A stretch of 64,000 nt of DNA from CAZUGO01 sp964619935 (GTDB lineage: Bacteria > Planctomycetota > Phycisphaerae > UBA1845 > CAIVHJ01): assembly GCA_964619935.1 (NCBI GenBank), contig CAZUGO010000066.1, positions 53,616-117,615 of the forward strand. The letters run 5' to 3'. The notes under the pieces were generated by a model that saw nothing but the letters and a program-made list of their open reading frames with translations, did not search any database and was not told the DNA's origin. Position numbers and translations under genes: made by a program. Shown piece after piece: positions 1 to 7,640 of the stretch. Positions within the stretch are counted from its first letter, which is position 1. Every line of letters begins with the position of its first letter.

Positions 1-170
1 CGGTCGCAGTCATGAACGCTGATCCGGCGGTCCGGGCCGGCGTGTTCCACGCCCGGCTGTCGCCGCTGCGATTGTCCCTGGTTGGCGCCATTCCCAGCAA
101 CGTCGCGCCGGCTTCTTAGCGACCCAATCGCGCGGCCTTCCAGCGCGACGGCCGAACCACCCTGCGGGTG

Positions 171-710
171 CTACTCCAAACGCGGCCCGATTGATCCGAC
201 CCGGCGGGTCCCGTCGGGCGCCTCGATCTCGACCCACCACATCACGCTCGGCGGCAGCGGATCCGGGGCGACCGCATGAACGTCGTAGTCATCGTGGGAC
301 GCCGCATACTGGCCCTTCCCGACAAACGACAGCGTGCGATCCTGGGTGCCCAGCCAGGCCCGCACGGTGGTTGCCCCCTTGTCGCTGTAGGGCAGCTTCA
401 CCACGAGGTGGCCCTCCTTCCCGGGTTCGACCACTCCATGGCCCTGGGCGAGTGCGACTTTCAGGTCGCCAATCATGGCCGTGCCCAGGTCAATCTCGTC
501 ATGCCCATGCCCGCCGCCGGGTGGGTGGGCATCGTCTTGGCCGCGGCCCATCACGGGCTCGGCCCCACCGCTGGCGCGCGATTCGCCCTCGCGCTCGGCG
601 CTGACTTCGTTCCGGGCGGCGGGCCCTGCATCTTCGACCGAATCGCAGCGGCAACCCGCCCCGAAACCCAGGCTCACGACCAGGCTCATTCCAACCACAA
701 ATCGAGTCAC
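171..710 (-). CDS. His-rich putative lipoprotein, last gene of metal-efflux operon
   Basis: About 179 residues. The GTG start at 710 is chosen because AAGGAG lies 6 nt upstream (713-722); the frame stays open to 848 but has no such site. The N-terminus is a short signal peptide with a lipobox-like GAGC near residue 20, so an exported lipoprotein is likely. A Glu/Gly-rich linker and a HGHDEIDLG stretch follow, which could bind metal. The C-terminal half is a compact beta-rich region ending in GSIGPRLE. I do not recognise a named family. It lies 149 bp downstream of the RND permease on the same strand. Small His-rich exported proteins of this kind often accompany CzcCBA/CusCBA pumps and are thought to be metal chaperones or sensors; that role is inferred. 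Confidence 0.7.
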   Translation of the reverse strand: MTRFVVGMSLVVSLGFGAGCRCDSVEDAGPAARNEVSAEREGESRASGGAEPVMGRGQDDAHPPGGGHGHDEIDLGTAMIGDLKVALAQGHGVVEPGKEGHLVVKLPYSDKGATTVRAWLGTQDRTLSFVGKGQYAASHDDYDVHAVAPDPLPPSVMWWVEIEAPDGTRRVGSIGPRLE

Positions 711-859
711 ACGGTTCTCCTTACGGTTCGCAAGTGCAGCGCGGCCTTCAGCCGCACCGTGATGGGCGAGGCCACACGCGGGCCGACAGCCGAGCCGGCT
801 GGCCATCACGATTGGAACTGCGTCGCACATTACCGACCTCGCGGCCAACGATGCTCACC

Positions 860-3800
860 CTACCCGCGCTCCTGGCGGTGCTGCGGTTCTTTGAACATCA
901 GGGCGTAGCCCGCCGGCACAACCACCAGATTTAGGAAGGTCGAACTGACCAATCCGCCAAGCACGACGATCGCCATGGGCGACAAGATCTCACTGCCCGG
1001 TTCGCCGGCGGCCCAGGCGATCGGCAACAATCCCAGCACGGCGGTCAATGCCGTCATCAGGATGGGCACCAGGCGCTCTTGCGAACCCTGCATGACGGCC
1101 TGATCCAGCGATTTGCCCTCGACGGTGATCAGGTAGGCATAATGATTGACCAGCAGGATGCCGTTGCGCACGGCGATCCCGAAGAGCGTGATGAACCCCA
1201 CCATGCTCGCGATGGAAATGACCGGAGCCTCGTAGCGACCGCTGCCGCCGAGCAGCGCCATGGCGTTGCCAAGGATGCTGTGCGACTCGGTCACAAAGAT
1301 GGCCACGATGCCACCGATCAGGGCCAGCGGCAGGTTGACCATGACCAACACTGCCGCCCGGGTGGAACCGAAGGACATGTTCAGCAGCAGCAGCATGACC
1401 ACGGCCACGATTCCGCCCATCACGTAGAGCGTCCGCGACGCCGATTGCTGGGCCTCAAACTGGCCGCCGTAGGACACCGCAAACCCGTAGCGGGCCACGA
1501 TGGGATCGACCCGGTCCTGCACGTCTTTGACCAGGTCGCCCAAGTTATAACCTTTGCCTACGTTGCAGGAGATCACCGCCTTGCGTTGGGCATTCTCTCG
1601 CGAGATCAGGTTGGAGGCTTTCTCGAGGCCGACGTCGGCCACTTCGCTGAGCCGTACCAGCGCCCCGTTGCGGCCGCGCAGCACCAGGTCCTTGACCTGC
1701 TGAATCCGCTGGCGGTGCTCGGAAGCCAGCCGCACCACGATGTCGTAGACCTTCACGCCTTCGTTCACCGTCGCCACCGCTTCGCCGAAGATGGCGTCGC
1801 GGACCTGCTCGGCGGCATCGACCGGGGTCAACCCCCAGCGGGCCAACTCGTCGTGGCGGAAGCGGATCGGCAGCGACGTGATCATGATCTCCCGATTGGC
1901 GGCGACGTCGCGAATCCCCGCCAGCGGCTCAATCGCCGCCGCCACCTCGCTGGCGATGGCCCGCAGCTTCGCCAAGTCGTCACCATAGACGTTGATCGCG
2001 ATGGCCGCCGGCGTGCCCGACATGATGTGCGACAGGCGGTGCTCGATCGGTTGGCCAATGGTGGTGGTGATCCCCGGAACGGCCGACAGCACGGTGTCGA
2101 TCTCTTGGCGCACGGTCTGCTTGTCGGACCCGGCGCTGACGGTGACCTCGATCTCGCTGTTGCTCACGGGCTCGGCATGTTCGTCGCGCTCCGCCCGGCC
2201 GGTGCGCCGCACCACCGATCGAACCCCGTGGATCTGGGCCAGCCGCCGCTCCACGCCCTGAGCGATGCGATCACTCTCTTCCAGGGCGGTCCCCGGCGGC
2301 GCCATCAGGAACACCGTGAAGGTGCCTTCGTTAAATTCGGGCAGAAAGCTGCTGCCAAAGGCGCTCGCCAGCCACAGACTGAACCCGGTCAGCACCAGAG
2401 CCCCGCCGAGGGTGGCTGTGCGTTGCCGCAGCACGATGCGCAGAGTCGGCCGGTACAGGGCCTTGATCCAGCGCACCACCACGGTTTCTCGTTCGACGTC
2501 GCCGAGCGAACCGCGCAGCAGCACATACGACAGCGCCGGCGTTACGGTCAGGGCCACCAACAGCGACGCTCCGATCGAGAGCATGTAGGTGACGCCCAAT
2601 GGCCGAAAGAACCGGCCCTCCAGTCCCCGCAGAAACAGCATCGGGACGAACACGATCACGATAATCAGGGTGGCGAACACCACCGAGTTGAGCAATTCGG
2701 CGCAGGCCCCGTAGATCACGATTGCCCGGGAGCGGCGCTCGCCCGCGGCGGCCGCCTGGTTCTCGCGCAGCCGCCGATAGATGTTCTCCACGAAGATGAT
2801 TCCGTCATCGACCACCACGCCGATGGCGACGGCGAGCCCGCCCAGCGTCATGACGTTGATCGACTCGCCCCACCCCCACAGCACCAGCAGTGCGACGGCG
2901 ACGGCCAGCGGAATCGCCGTCAGCGTGATCAGTGTGGTCCGCACGTTGAGCAGGAACAGCCCCAGAACGATCGCGACGATGATTGCGGCATCACGGGCCA
3001 CCGCCAGGACGTTGTCGAGGGCTACGTGAATGAAGTCGCTCTGTCGAAAGACGTGGCGGTTGAGCACGATGCCCGGCGGCATTGCGGCCTCGATCCCATC
3101 CAAGACCCGGTCGACGGCCTCGGTCAACGCCAGCGTGTTGGTCCCCGGGGCTTTCTGGATGCTGAGCACGACGGCGGGCGTTCCGGCCTCTGAAGCCGTA
3201 CCCCGCTTCAGCGCCGGAGCCAATTCGACTTCCGCAACCTGCCCGATCGTGATCGGCACGCCCAGATCGTAACGGATGATCGTCGACCGGATGTCCTGCA
3301 CGTTCCGGACCCGCCCGGTCTGCCGCAGGGGAATCTCCAGTCCGTCCACGTTGAGCAGGTACCCAGCCCCGGCCGTGCTGTGGGCCTGGGCGGCGGCCTC
3401 GACCACATCTTTGACGCTCAGGCCGTACAGCCGCAGCCGGTCTTGATCCACGTTGACCTGGTACTCCGGTAGCTCGCCGCCGATGGCCACCACCTGCGAC
3501 ACCCCGGGAACGCTCAGCAGGCGGTTGCGCAGGTCAAACTCCCCGTAGGCACGCAAGTCCAAGGGGGCCACGCTGCCGTCCGGAGCGCTCAAGGAAATCA
3601 ACATGATCTCGCCGGTGATGCTGGTCACCGGGGTCATCTCGGAATGGACCTCCCGCGGCAACCGCTCTGACGCCAGGCTGAGTCGTTCGGAGACCAGGTA
3701 CCGGGCCCGGTAGATGTCCACACCCCAGTCGAACTCGACCCACACAATCGACAGGCCGATGGCGCTGGCGCTGCGCACCCGGCGAACGCCCGGCAGACCA

Positions 3801-4021
3801 TTCACCGAACTCTCGATCGGAAAGGTGATGTACTGCTCGACCTCATCGGCGGCATACCCGGGCGACTCGGTGATGATCGTCACCGTCGGTGCGTTCAGCT
3901 CCGGAAAGACGTCGACGGCCATCTGCGGCACCTCGAAGGCCGCCAGCCCCAGCGCCAACACCGCCACCGTGATGACCAGCGGGGCATTGCCCACCGAGAA
4001 CTGCAAAAGTTGCTTCAACAT
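860..4021 (-). CDS. Heavy-metal efflux RND permease, CzcA/CusA family
   Basis: The 1053-residue length is typical of HME-RND inner-membrane pumps, which use the proton gradient to export divalent or monovalent heavy metals through a tripartite complex. The N-terminus has the family TM1 and porter start (VPQMAVDVFPELNAPTVTI). The TM4 motif VVVDDGIIFVEN near residues 400-412 carries the acidic residues used for proton relay. Two halves of a large periplasmic loop and six TM segments repeat, as expected. The start has AGGAG about 10 nt upstream and lies 12 nt after the adaptor stop, so the genes are co-transcribed. The substrate cannot be read with confidence: the TM4 motif is nearer the CusA than the CzcA pattern, but I did not place the CusA methionine triad. 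Confidence 0.93.
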   Translation of the reverse strand: MLKQLLQFSVGNAPLVITVAVLALGLAAFEVPQMAVDVFPELNAPTVTIITESPGYAADEVEQYITFPIESSVNGLPGVRRVRSASAIGLSIVWVEFDWGVDIYRARYLVSERLSLASERLPREVHSEMTPVTSITGEIMLISLSAPDGSVAPLDLRAYGEFDLRNRLLSVPGVSQVVAIGGELPEYQVNVDQDRLRLYGLSVKDVVEAAAQAHSTAGAGYLLNVDGLEIPLRQTGRVRNVQDIRSTIIRYDLGVPITIGQVAEVELAPALKRGTASEAGTPAVVLSIQKAPGTNTLALTEAVDRVLDGIEAAMPPGIVLNRHVFRQSDFIHVALDNVLAVARDAAIIVAIVLGLFLLNVRTTLITLTAIPLAVAVALLVLWGWGESINVMTLGGLAVAIGVVVDDGIIFVENIYRRLRENQAAAAGERRSRAIVIYGACAELLNSVVFATLIIVIVFVPMLFLRGLEGRFFRPLGVTYMLSIGASLLVALTVTPALSYVLLRGSLGDVERETVVVRWIKALYRPTLRIVLRQRTATLGGALVLTGFSLWLASAFGSSFLPEFNEGTFTVFLMAPPGTALEESDRIAQGVERRLAQIHGVRSVVRRTGRAERDEHAEPVSNSEIEVTVSAGSDKQTVRQEIDTVLSAVPGITTTIGQPIEHRLSHIMSGTPAAIAINVYGDDLAKLRAIASEVAAAIEPLAGIRDVAANREIMITSLPIRFRHDELARWGLTPVDAAEQVRDAIFGEAVATVNEGVKVYDIVVRLASEHRQRIQQVKDLVLRGRNGALVRLSEVADVGLEKASNLISRENAQRKAVISCNVGKGYNLGDLVKDVQDRVDPIVARYGFAVSYGGQFEAQQSASRTLYVMGGIVAVVMLLLLNMSFGSTRAAVLVMVNLPLALIGGIVAIFVTESHSILGNAMALLGGSGRYEAPVISIASMVGFITLFGIAVRNGILLVNHYAYLITVEGKSLDQAVMQGSQERLVPILMTALTAVLGLLPIAWAAGEPGSEILSPMAIVVLGGLVSSTFLNLVVVPAGYALMFKEPQHRQERG

Positions 4022-4033
4022 CCCGGTACGCTC

Positions 4034-5422
4034 CTATTCCGGCTCGTCGTCATGGAACGTCCCGTCGGCATGAAAATGGCCACCGCGCTGTCGTTCGCCC
4101 GCGGCGGAAGTGGCCAGCATGAGCGGATAGACCCCGCCCAGCACAATCTGGTCGCCAAGCATGACCCCGCTGCGGACCTCCACCCATCGGCCGTCGCTGC
4201 CACCGAGATCGGCCTGCACCCGCATGACCGTATCCGGCTGGTGTGGATCCCGCCGAAAGAAGATCCGCTCCAAGCCATCACGCACCGCTGCGGCCTCCGG
4301 AATGGCCAGGACCGCGCCCGCCGTTCCACTGGTGAACACTTCGAGATAGGCGGTGATCCCGGCCTTTGCCCAGCTCGGGAGGGTTTCGGGGACCAGGAAG
4401 ATCGGGATCGTGCGCTGCTCCGAGTCGGCCTGAAAGCCAATCTCGATGATCCCGTCGACCGTGTTCTGCAGATCGATGCTGCCACCCGGAGGCGGTGAAA
4501 TCCGGGCGGATTGACCGTCGGCGAACAGGGCGATGTCGGTCTGCAGGGCATCACCGTGGAAGCGCAAGGCGGTCGGATCGATGGTGTCCAGAACCAGATC
4601 GCCGGTCTCGGCCCAGCCCTGGTGGGTGACGGCCAGGCGGTCGATCACCCCGGGCGCCTCCGCCACTACGGTCAGCCGTTGAATCAATCGCCACGGGGGG
4701 GTCTGCTCCTGGAGGTGGCCGTGTTTCTCATGATGCGGATCGAGTTCGTCTTTGGGCACACCGGAGAGTGAAGATGCCGTGCCCAGCACGACGTCATAGC
4801 GGGCGTGGGCGGCGTCGAACTCGGTGTTGGCGGCCTCCAGCTCGGCACGCAGCCGTGGCAACGTGTTCCGGCGGTTGGCCAGCTCTGCCTCCAGTTCCAC
4901 CTGGCGAATCTGAAGCTCGGCCAGATTGGCCAACCGTTCCTCCTGAAAGGCCACCGCCTGCTCCATTTCGACCACCGTGGCCTGTGCCACGGCGAGGTCA
5001 GCGTGGCTGCGCTTCATGGCATTGCGGGCCGAGACCAGGTCGCTCTGCATCCGCTGCCATTCAGGAGAATCGAGGCGGAACAACGGCTGGCCGCGCTGCA
5101 CCTGTTGGTATTGCTTGATTAGCAGTTCGATGCGCCCGGGCAGCATGACGTGGTATTCGCGACGGGCCTCCGGCCGGAATTCGAATTGCCCGGGCAGGCG
5201 GACGGTGCTGTGCACCGGCCGGCGTTCCACGGTAACAAAGGTGATGCTGAGGTTCTGGCGAACACTCGCGGGAATGGCAATGCGGTCGGGGTCACCCGCG
5301 GCCGGCTCATCTGTGGGTGCGGGGCTTGCCGGCCGGGACCTGGGGCCCCGATCGCAGCCTGCCGGCAGGACCCCGGCCAGCACCGCAGCAGCCAGCAGGA
5401 CGATGTTCACAAGCGGTCTCAC
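4034..5422 (-). CDS. Periplasmic adaptor (membrane fusion) of metal RND pump, CzcB/CusB type
   Basis: About 462 residues from GTG 5422. That codon overlaps the TGA of the outer-membrane factor (GTGA) and has GGAGGT upstream, which implies translational coupling. An N-terminal signal with a lipobox-like PAGC near residue 19 suggests lipid anchoring. A beta-barrel/lipoyl region (LPGRIELLIKQYQQVQRGQP) is followed by a long alpha-hairpin coiled coil (about residues 110-200, rich in E, A, L and R), a His-containing spacer HHEKHGHLQ, and a second lipoyl/barrel half. The C-terminus RGGHFHADGTFHDDE is again His/Asp rich. The architecture is that of HlyD-family adaptors linking the permease to the TolC-like channel. 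The His clusters fit a metal substrate but do not identify it. Confidence 0.9.
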   Translation of the reverse strand: MRPLVNIVLLAAAVLAGVLPAGCDRGPRSRPASPAPTDEPAAGDPDRIAIPASVRQNLSITFVTVERRPVHSTVRLPGQFEFRPEARREYHVMLPGRIELLIKQYQQVQRGQPLFRLDSPEWQRMQSDLVSARNAMKRSHADLAVAQATVVEMEQAVAFQEERLANLAELQIRQVELEAELANRRNTLPRLRAELEAANTEFDAAHARYDVVLGTASSLSGVPKDELDPHHEKHGHLQEQTPPWRLIQRLTVVAEAPGVIDRLAVTHQGWAETGDLVLDTIDPTALRFHGDALQTDIALFADGQSARISPPPGGSIDLQNTVDGIIEIGFQADSEQRTIPIFLVPETLPSWAKAGITAYLEVFTSGTAGAVLAIPEAAAVRDGLERIFFRRDPHQPDTVMRVQADLGGSDGRWVEVRSGVMLGDQIVLGGVYPLMLATSAAGERQRGGHFHADGTFHDDEPE

Positions 5423-6915
5423 GGTTGATGACCTCCGGTCTGGGGCGGCGCGGGTGTGAACCAGCGCGGCCGAAGCATCTGCTGCAGCTCGTTGGCGGCT
5501 CGGCCCTCCGCCACCGCGGCGTCGAGCAGTTCGATCTTGGTGTCCAGTGAACTGGTCAAGGCGTCGCGCAGCAGCAGGACGTCGATTTCCCCCAGACGCA
5601 ACAGCGTTCGGGAGTCGGTCACCTGCTGCTCCACCAGCGGGGCGACCTGCTCCAGCAGGGCGGTCCGCCGTTGTGTGGCATAGTTCAGACGCATTTCCAC
5701 CTGCGCCCAACTGGAAAGCACCCCCTCGGTGACGGCCTGAGCCCGAATGCGTGCGGCGTCCCGTGCGGCGCCCGCCTCGGCGATTGCCTGGCGGTTGCGG
5801 TTCCACAGGGGGAGGGCCAATCCAAGACCGAAACCCAGCCGCGAGAACCCTTCCTCGAAAGAGTAGCTGGGGCCGATATTCACATCCGGGTATTGCCGGC
5901 GAATCTCCAGACGAAGCTGCTGTTCGGCGGTCTCATAGTCCGCCTCCGCGGACTTGATTCGGGGATGATGAGCGACCAGCTCGGCTTTCCGCCGGTGGGG
6001 TGGAACACCGACCGCCGCGCTGGGAATTTGCGGGTACAACTTCACCGGCGCCTGCGGTGTCAGGCCCAGCAGCGCCAGCAGCAGCAGGCGGGGCTGCTCC
6101 TGTTCGCGTTCCAGCGACCACAGGCTGGTGCGGCGGCGGGCCAGTTCAATCTGCAGGAGGCGACCTTCCGTCGGCCTCATCTCGCCGGCAGCCACCAGTC
6201 GCTCGGTGGTTGCCGCGATGTCCTCCAGCCGGGCGACGTACTCCCGGGTGATCCGCAGCCGTTCTACAGCAGAGGACCATTCCAGCCAGGCCGTCCGCAG
6301 CGCGGTGATCAACTCCCATTCCTGGACCGCGATTCGCCGCCAGGCGGCGGTGTATTGCGACCAGGCCAGGTCCTTGGCCACGGCCAGCCGACCGGAGATC
6401 GGAATGGTAATGGTCAGACCGGCACCGGCGATCCAGGGATCATCGATATAGTCCCCGTCGACCCGCCGGAAGCCCAGCGGGGTGACTTCGGGGCCGCTGG
6501 CGTTAATGCCGTCGATCGAGGGGCCGTCGAACTTGAAGCGGGTCTTGTCGCCGCGGTCGACGAAGCGGAGCAACTCGGCTTCGAATTGCGGATCGGGCCA
6601 CCACCCGGCCTGGCGGGCGCTGGCCAGCGGGACCTCCGCGTCGGCTCGGGCCAGCCGCAACTGTGGATTGAAGTGCAATGCCACCGCTTCGGCTTCGTGC
6701 AGGGACAACCCATCACTGCTGTCGAACGGGGCGGGGGATTCGGGACTTCCCGCCAGCATTGCGGCATATTGCTGAATCGGTTCAATATCGAGCGGCCGAT
6801 CGGGCCACTGCTCGGCATAGTCCGCAAGTTGCAGCGGCTGCCGCTGGTGGGTGCGGCACCCGCTTGCGGCGGCCAGTGCCGCGGCGCTGACCAGCAGGCC
6901 GTATTTCAACACCAT
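5419..6915 (-). CDS. Outer-membrane efflux factor, CzcC/CusC (TolC) family
   Basis: 498 residues. The signal peptide has a lipobox (LAAASGC near residue 20), so it is probably a lipoprotein as in CusC/OprM. Two OEP repeats follow, with the typical helical pattern: the LHEAEAVALHFNPQLRLARA segment near residue 75 opens the first repeat, and the second begins at about residue 300 (ELVAHHPRIKSAEADYETAE). It provides the outer-membrane and periplasmic channel for the pump encoded next to it. Its stop codon overlaps the adaptor start. It lies 167 nt downstream of the small Cys/His-rich gene. Confidence 0.9.
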   Translation of the reverse strand: MVLKYGLLVSAAALAAASGCRTHQRQPLQLADYAEQWPDRPLDIEPIQQYAAMLAGSPESPAPFDSSDGLSLHEAEAVALHFNPQLRLARADAEVPLASARQAGWWPDPQFEAELLRFVDRGDKTRFKFDGPSIDGINASGPEVTPLGFRRVDGDYIDDPWIAGAGLTITIPISGRLAVAKDLAWSQYTAAWRRIAVQEWELITALRTAWLEWSSAVERLRITREYVARLEDIAATTERLVAAGEMRPTEGRLLQIELARRRTSLWSLEREQEQPRLLLLALLGLTPQAPVKLYPQIPSAAVGVPPHRRKAELVAHHPRIKSAEADYETAEQQLRLEIRRQYPDVNIGPSYSFEEGFSRLGFGLGLALPLWNRNRQAIAEAGAARDAARIRAQAVTEGVLSSWAQVEMRLNYATQRRTALLEQVAPLVEQQVTDSRTLLRLGEIDVLLLRDALTSSLDTKIELLDAAVAEGRAANELQQMLRPRWFTPAPPQTGGHQP

Positions 6916-7082
6916 GTTGGAGGTCTCCGAAGCATGCGGTCAACCTGCGGCCCAGCGGGCTCGGTCGATCGAGCGGTGACTGCCATGGGCCGGCCGCCCC
7001 GCGAAGCGCAGCGTCCGGCGCAGGGTGCTTGTTGCCGCAGGGTGCGACGGGGGTCACAACATCCTGCGGGTCGGCCGGCGGA

Positions 7083-7484
7083 TCAGATCAACAGGGGGAT
7101 GTCACTGGCGTGGACTGGGATGCGAACACCGAGGGGAGGGCTGTGGTCCGGCCGGGGAACCTGCCCGCGGGCCGTTGCGACCTCGCCGGACTGCGGTTCC
7201 AGCAACAGCGGCTCGGGGGCCGACAGCGGTTCATCGTCGCTCGAGGGTTCACGACTGATGACACTCTCGCTACAGGGATCGGAGGCACAACCGGACTCGT
7301 GGCCGCAGCCGCCGCCGTCATGAGGGTAGGCGGGCTCATTGTGGGTGCACTGGGGTGTGTCCTCTCCCGGGCAAGGCGTCGACCCGGGGGCACACGGATG
7401 TTTCAGGGCGCCGGCAACGCACAGCGTCGGAAGGCCCCACAAGGCCCAGGACGCGATCAGGATGGCGCAACAGCGCTGGGGCAT
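7083..7484 (-). CDS. Small secreted Cys/His-rich protein, first gene of metal-efflux operon
   Basis: 133 residues with a clear signal peptide (first ~25 residues, ending CVAGA). The mature part has clustered potential metal ligands: HPCAPG, CPGED, the run HDGGGCGHESGC near residue 56, and a following CSE. The C-terminal half is acidic and proline-rich. No catalytic motif is visible. Same strand and same orientation as the efflux genes 167 bp downstream suggest an operon leader gene for a periplasmic metal-binding protein. No strong Shine-Dalgarno precedes the ATG, so the start is less certain than the frame. Confidence 0.6.
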   Translation of the reverse strand: MPQRCCAILIASWALWGLPTLCVAGALKHPCAPGSTPCPGEDTPQCTHNEPAYPHDGGGCGHESGCASDPCSESVISREPSSDDEPLSAPEPLLLEPQSGEVATARGQVPRPDHSPPLGVRIPVHASDIPLLI

Positions 7485-7640
7485 TCAACAAGTATCGGCC
7501 ATTCTGCGGCAAAGATCAACCATCCGGCCCCAAGACCTTGTGTTCGTTTGGGAAACGCAACGGGCAGCCGGCCCGGTCGGAAAACTCAGGACCCTCGTAG
7601 ACGACAAGAGAACTCCTGCCCGTCCTGCTTACGGGTGGCG

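Noticed and set aside
408..430. T-loop-like GGTTCGACCACTCC, possible tRNA end
   Set aside because: Lies inside a coding region and no cloverleaf can be drawn around it.
1079..3193. 704-residue open frame on the plus strand
   Set aside because: Antisense shadow of the RND permease. His/Asp/Gln-rich composition, no domain, and the opposite strand has an unmistakable protein.
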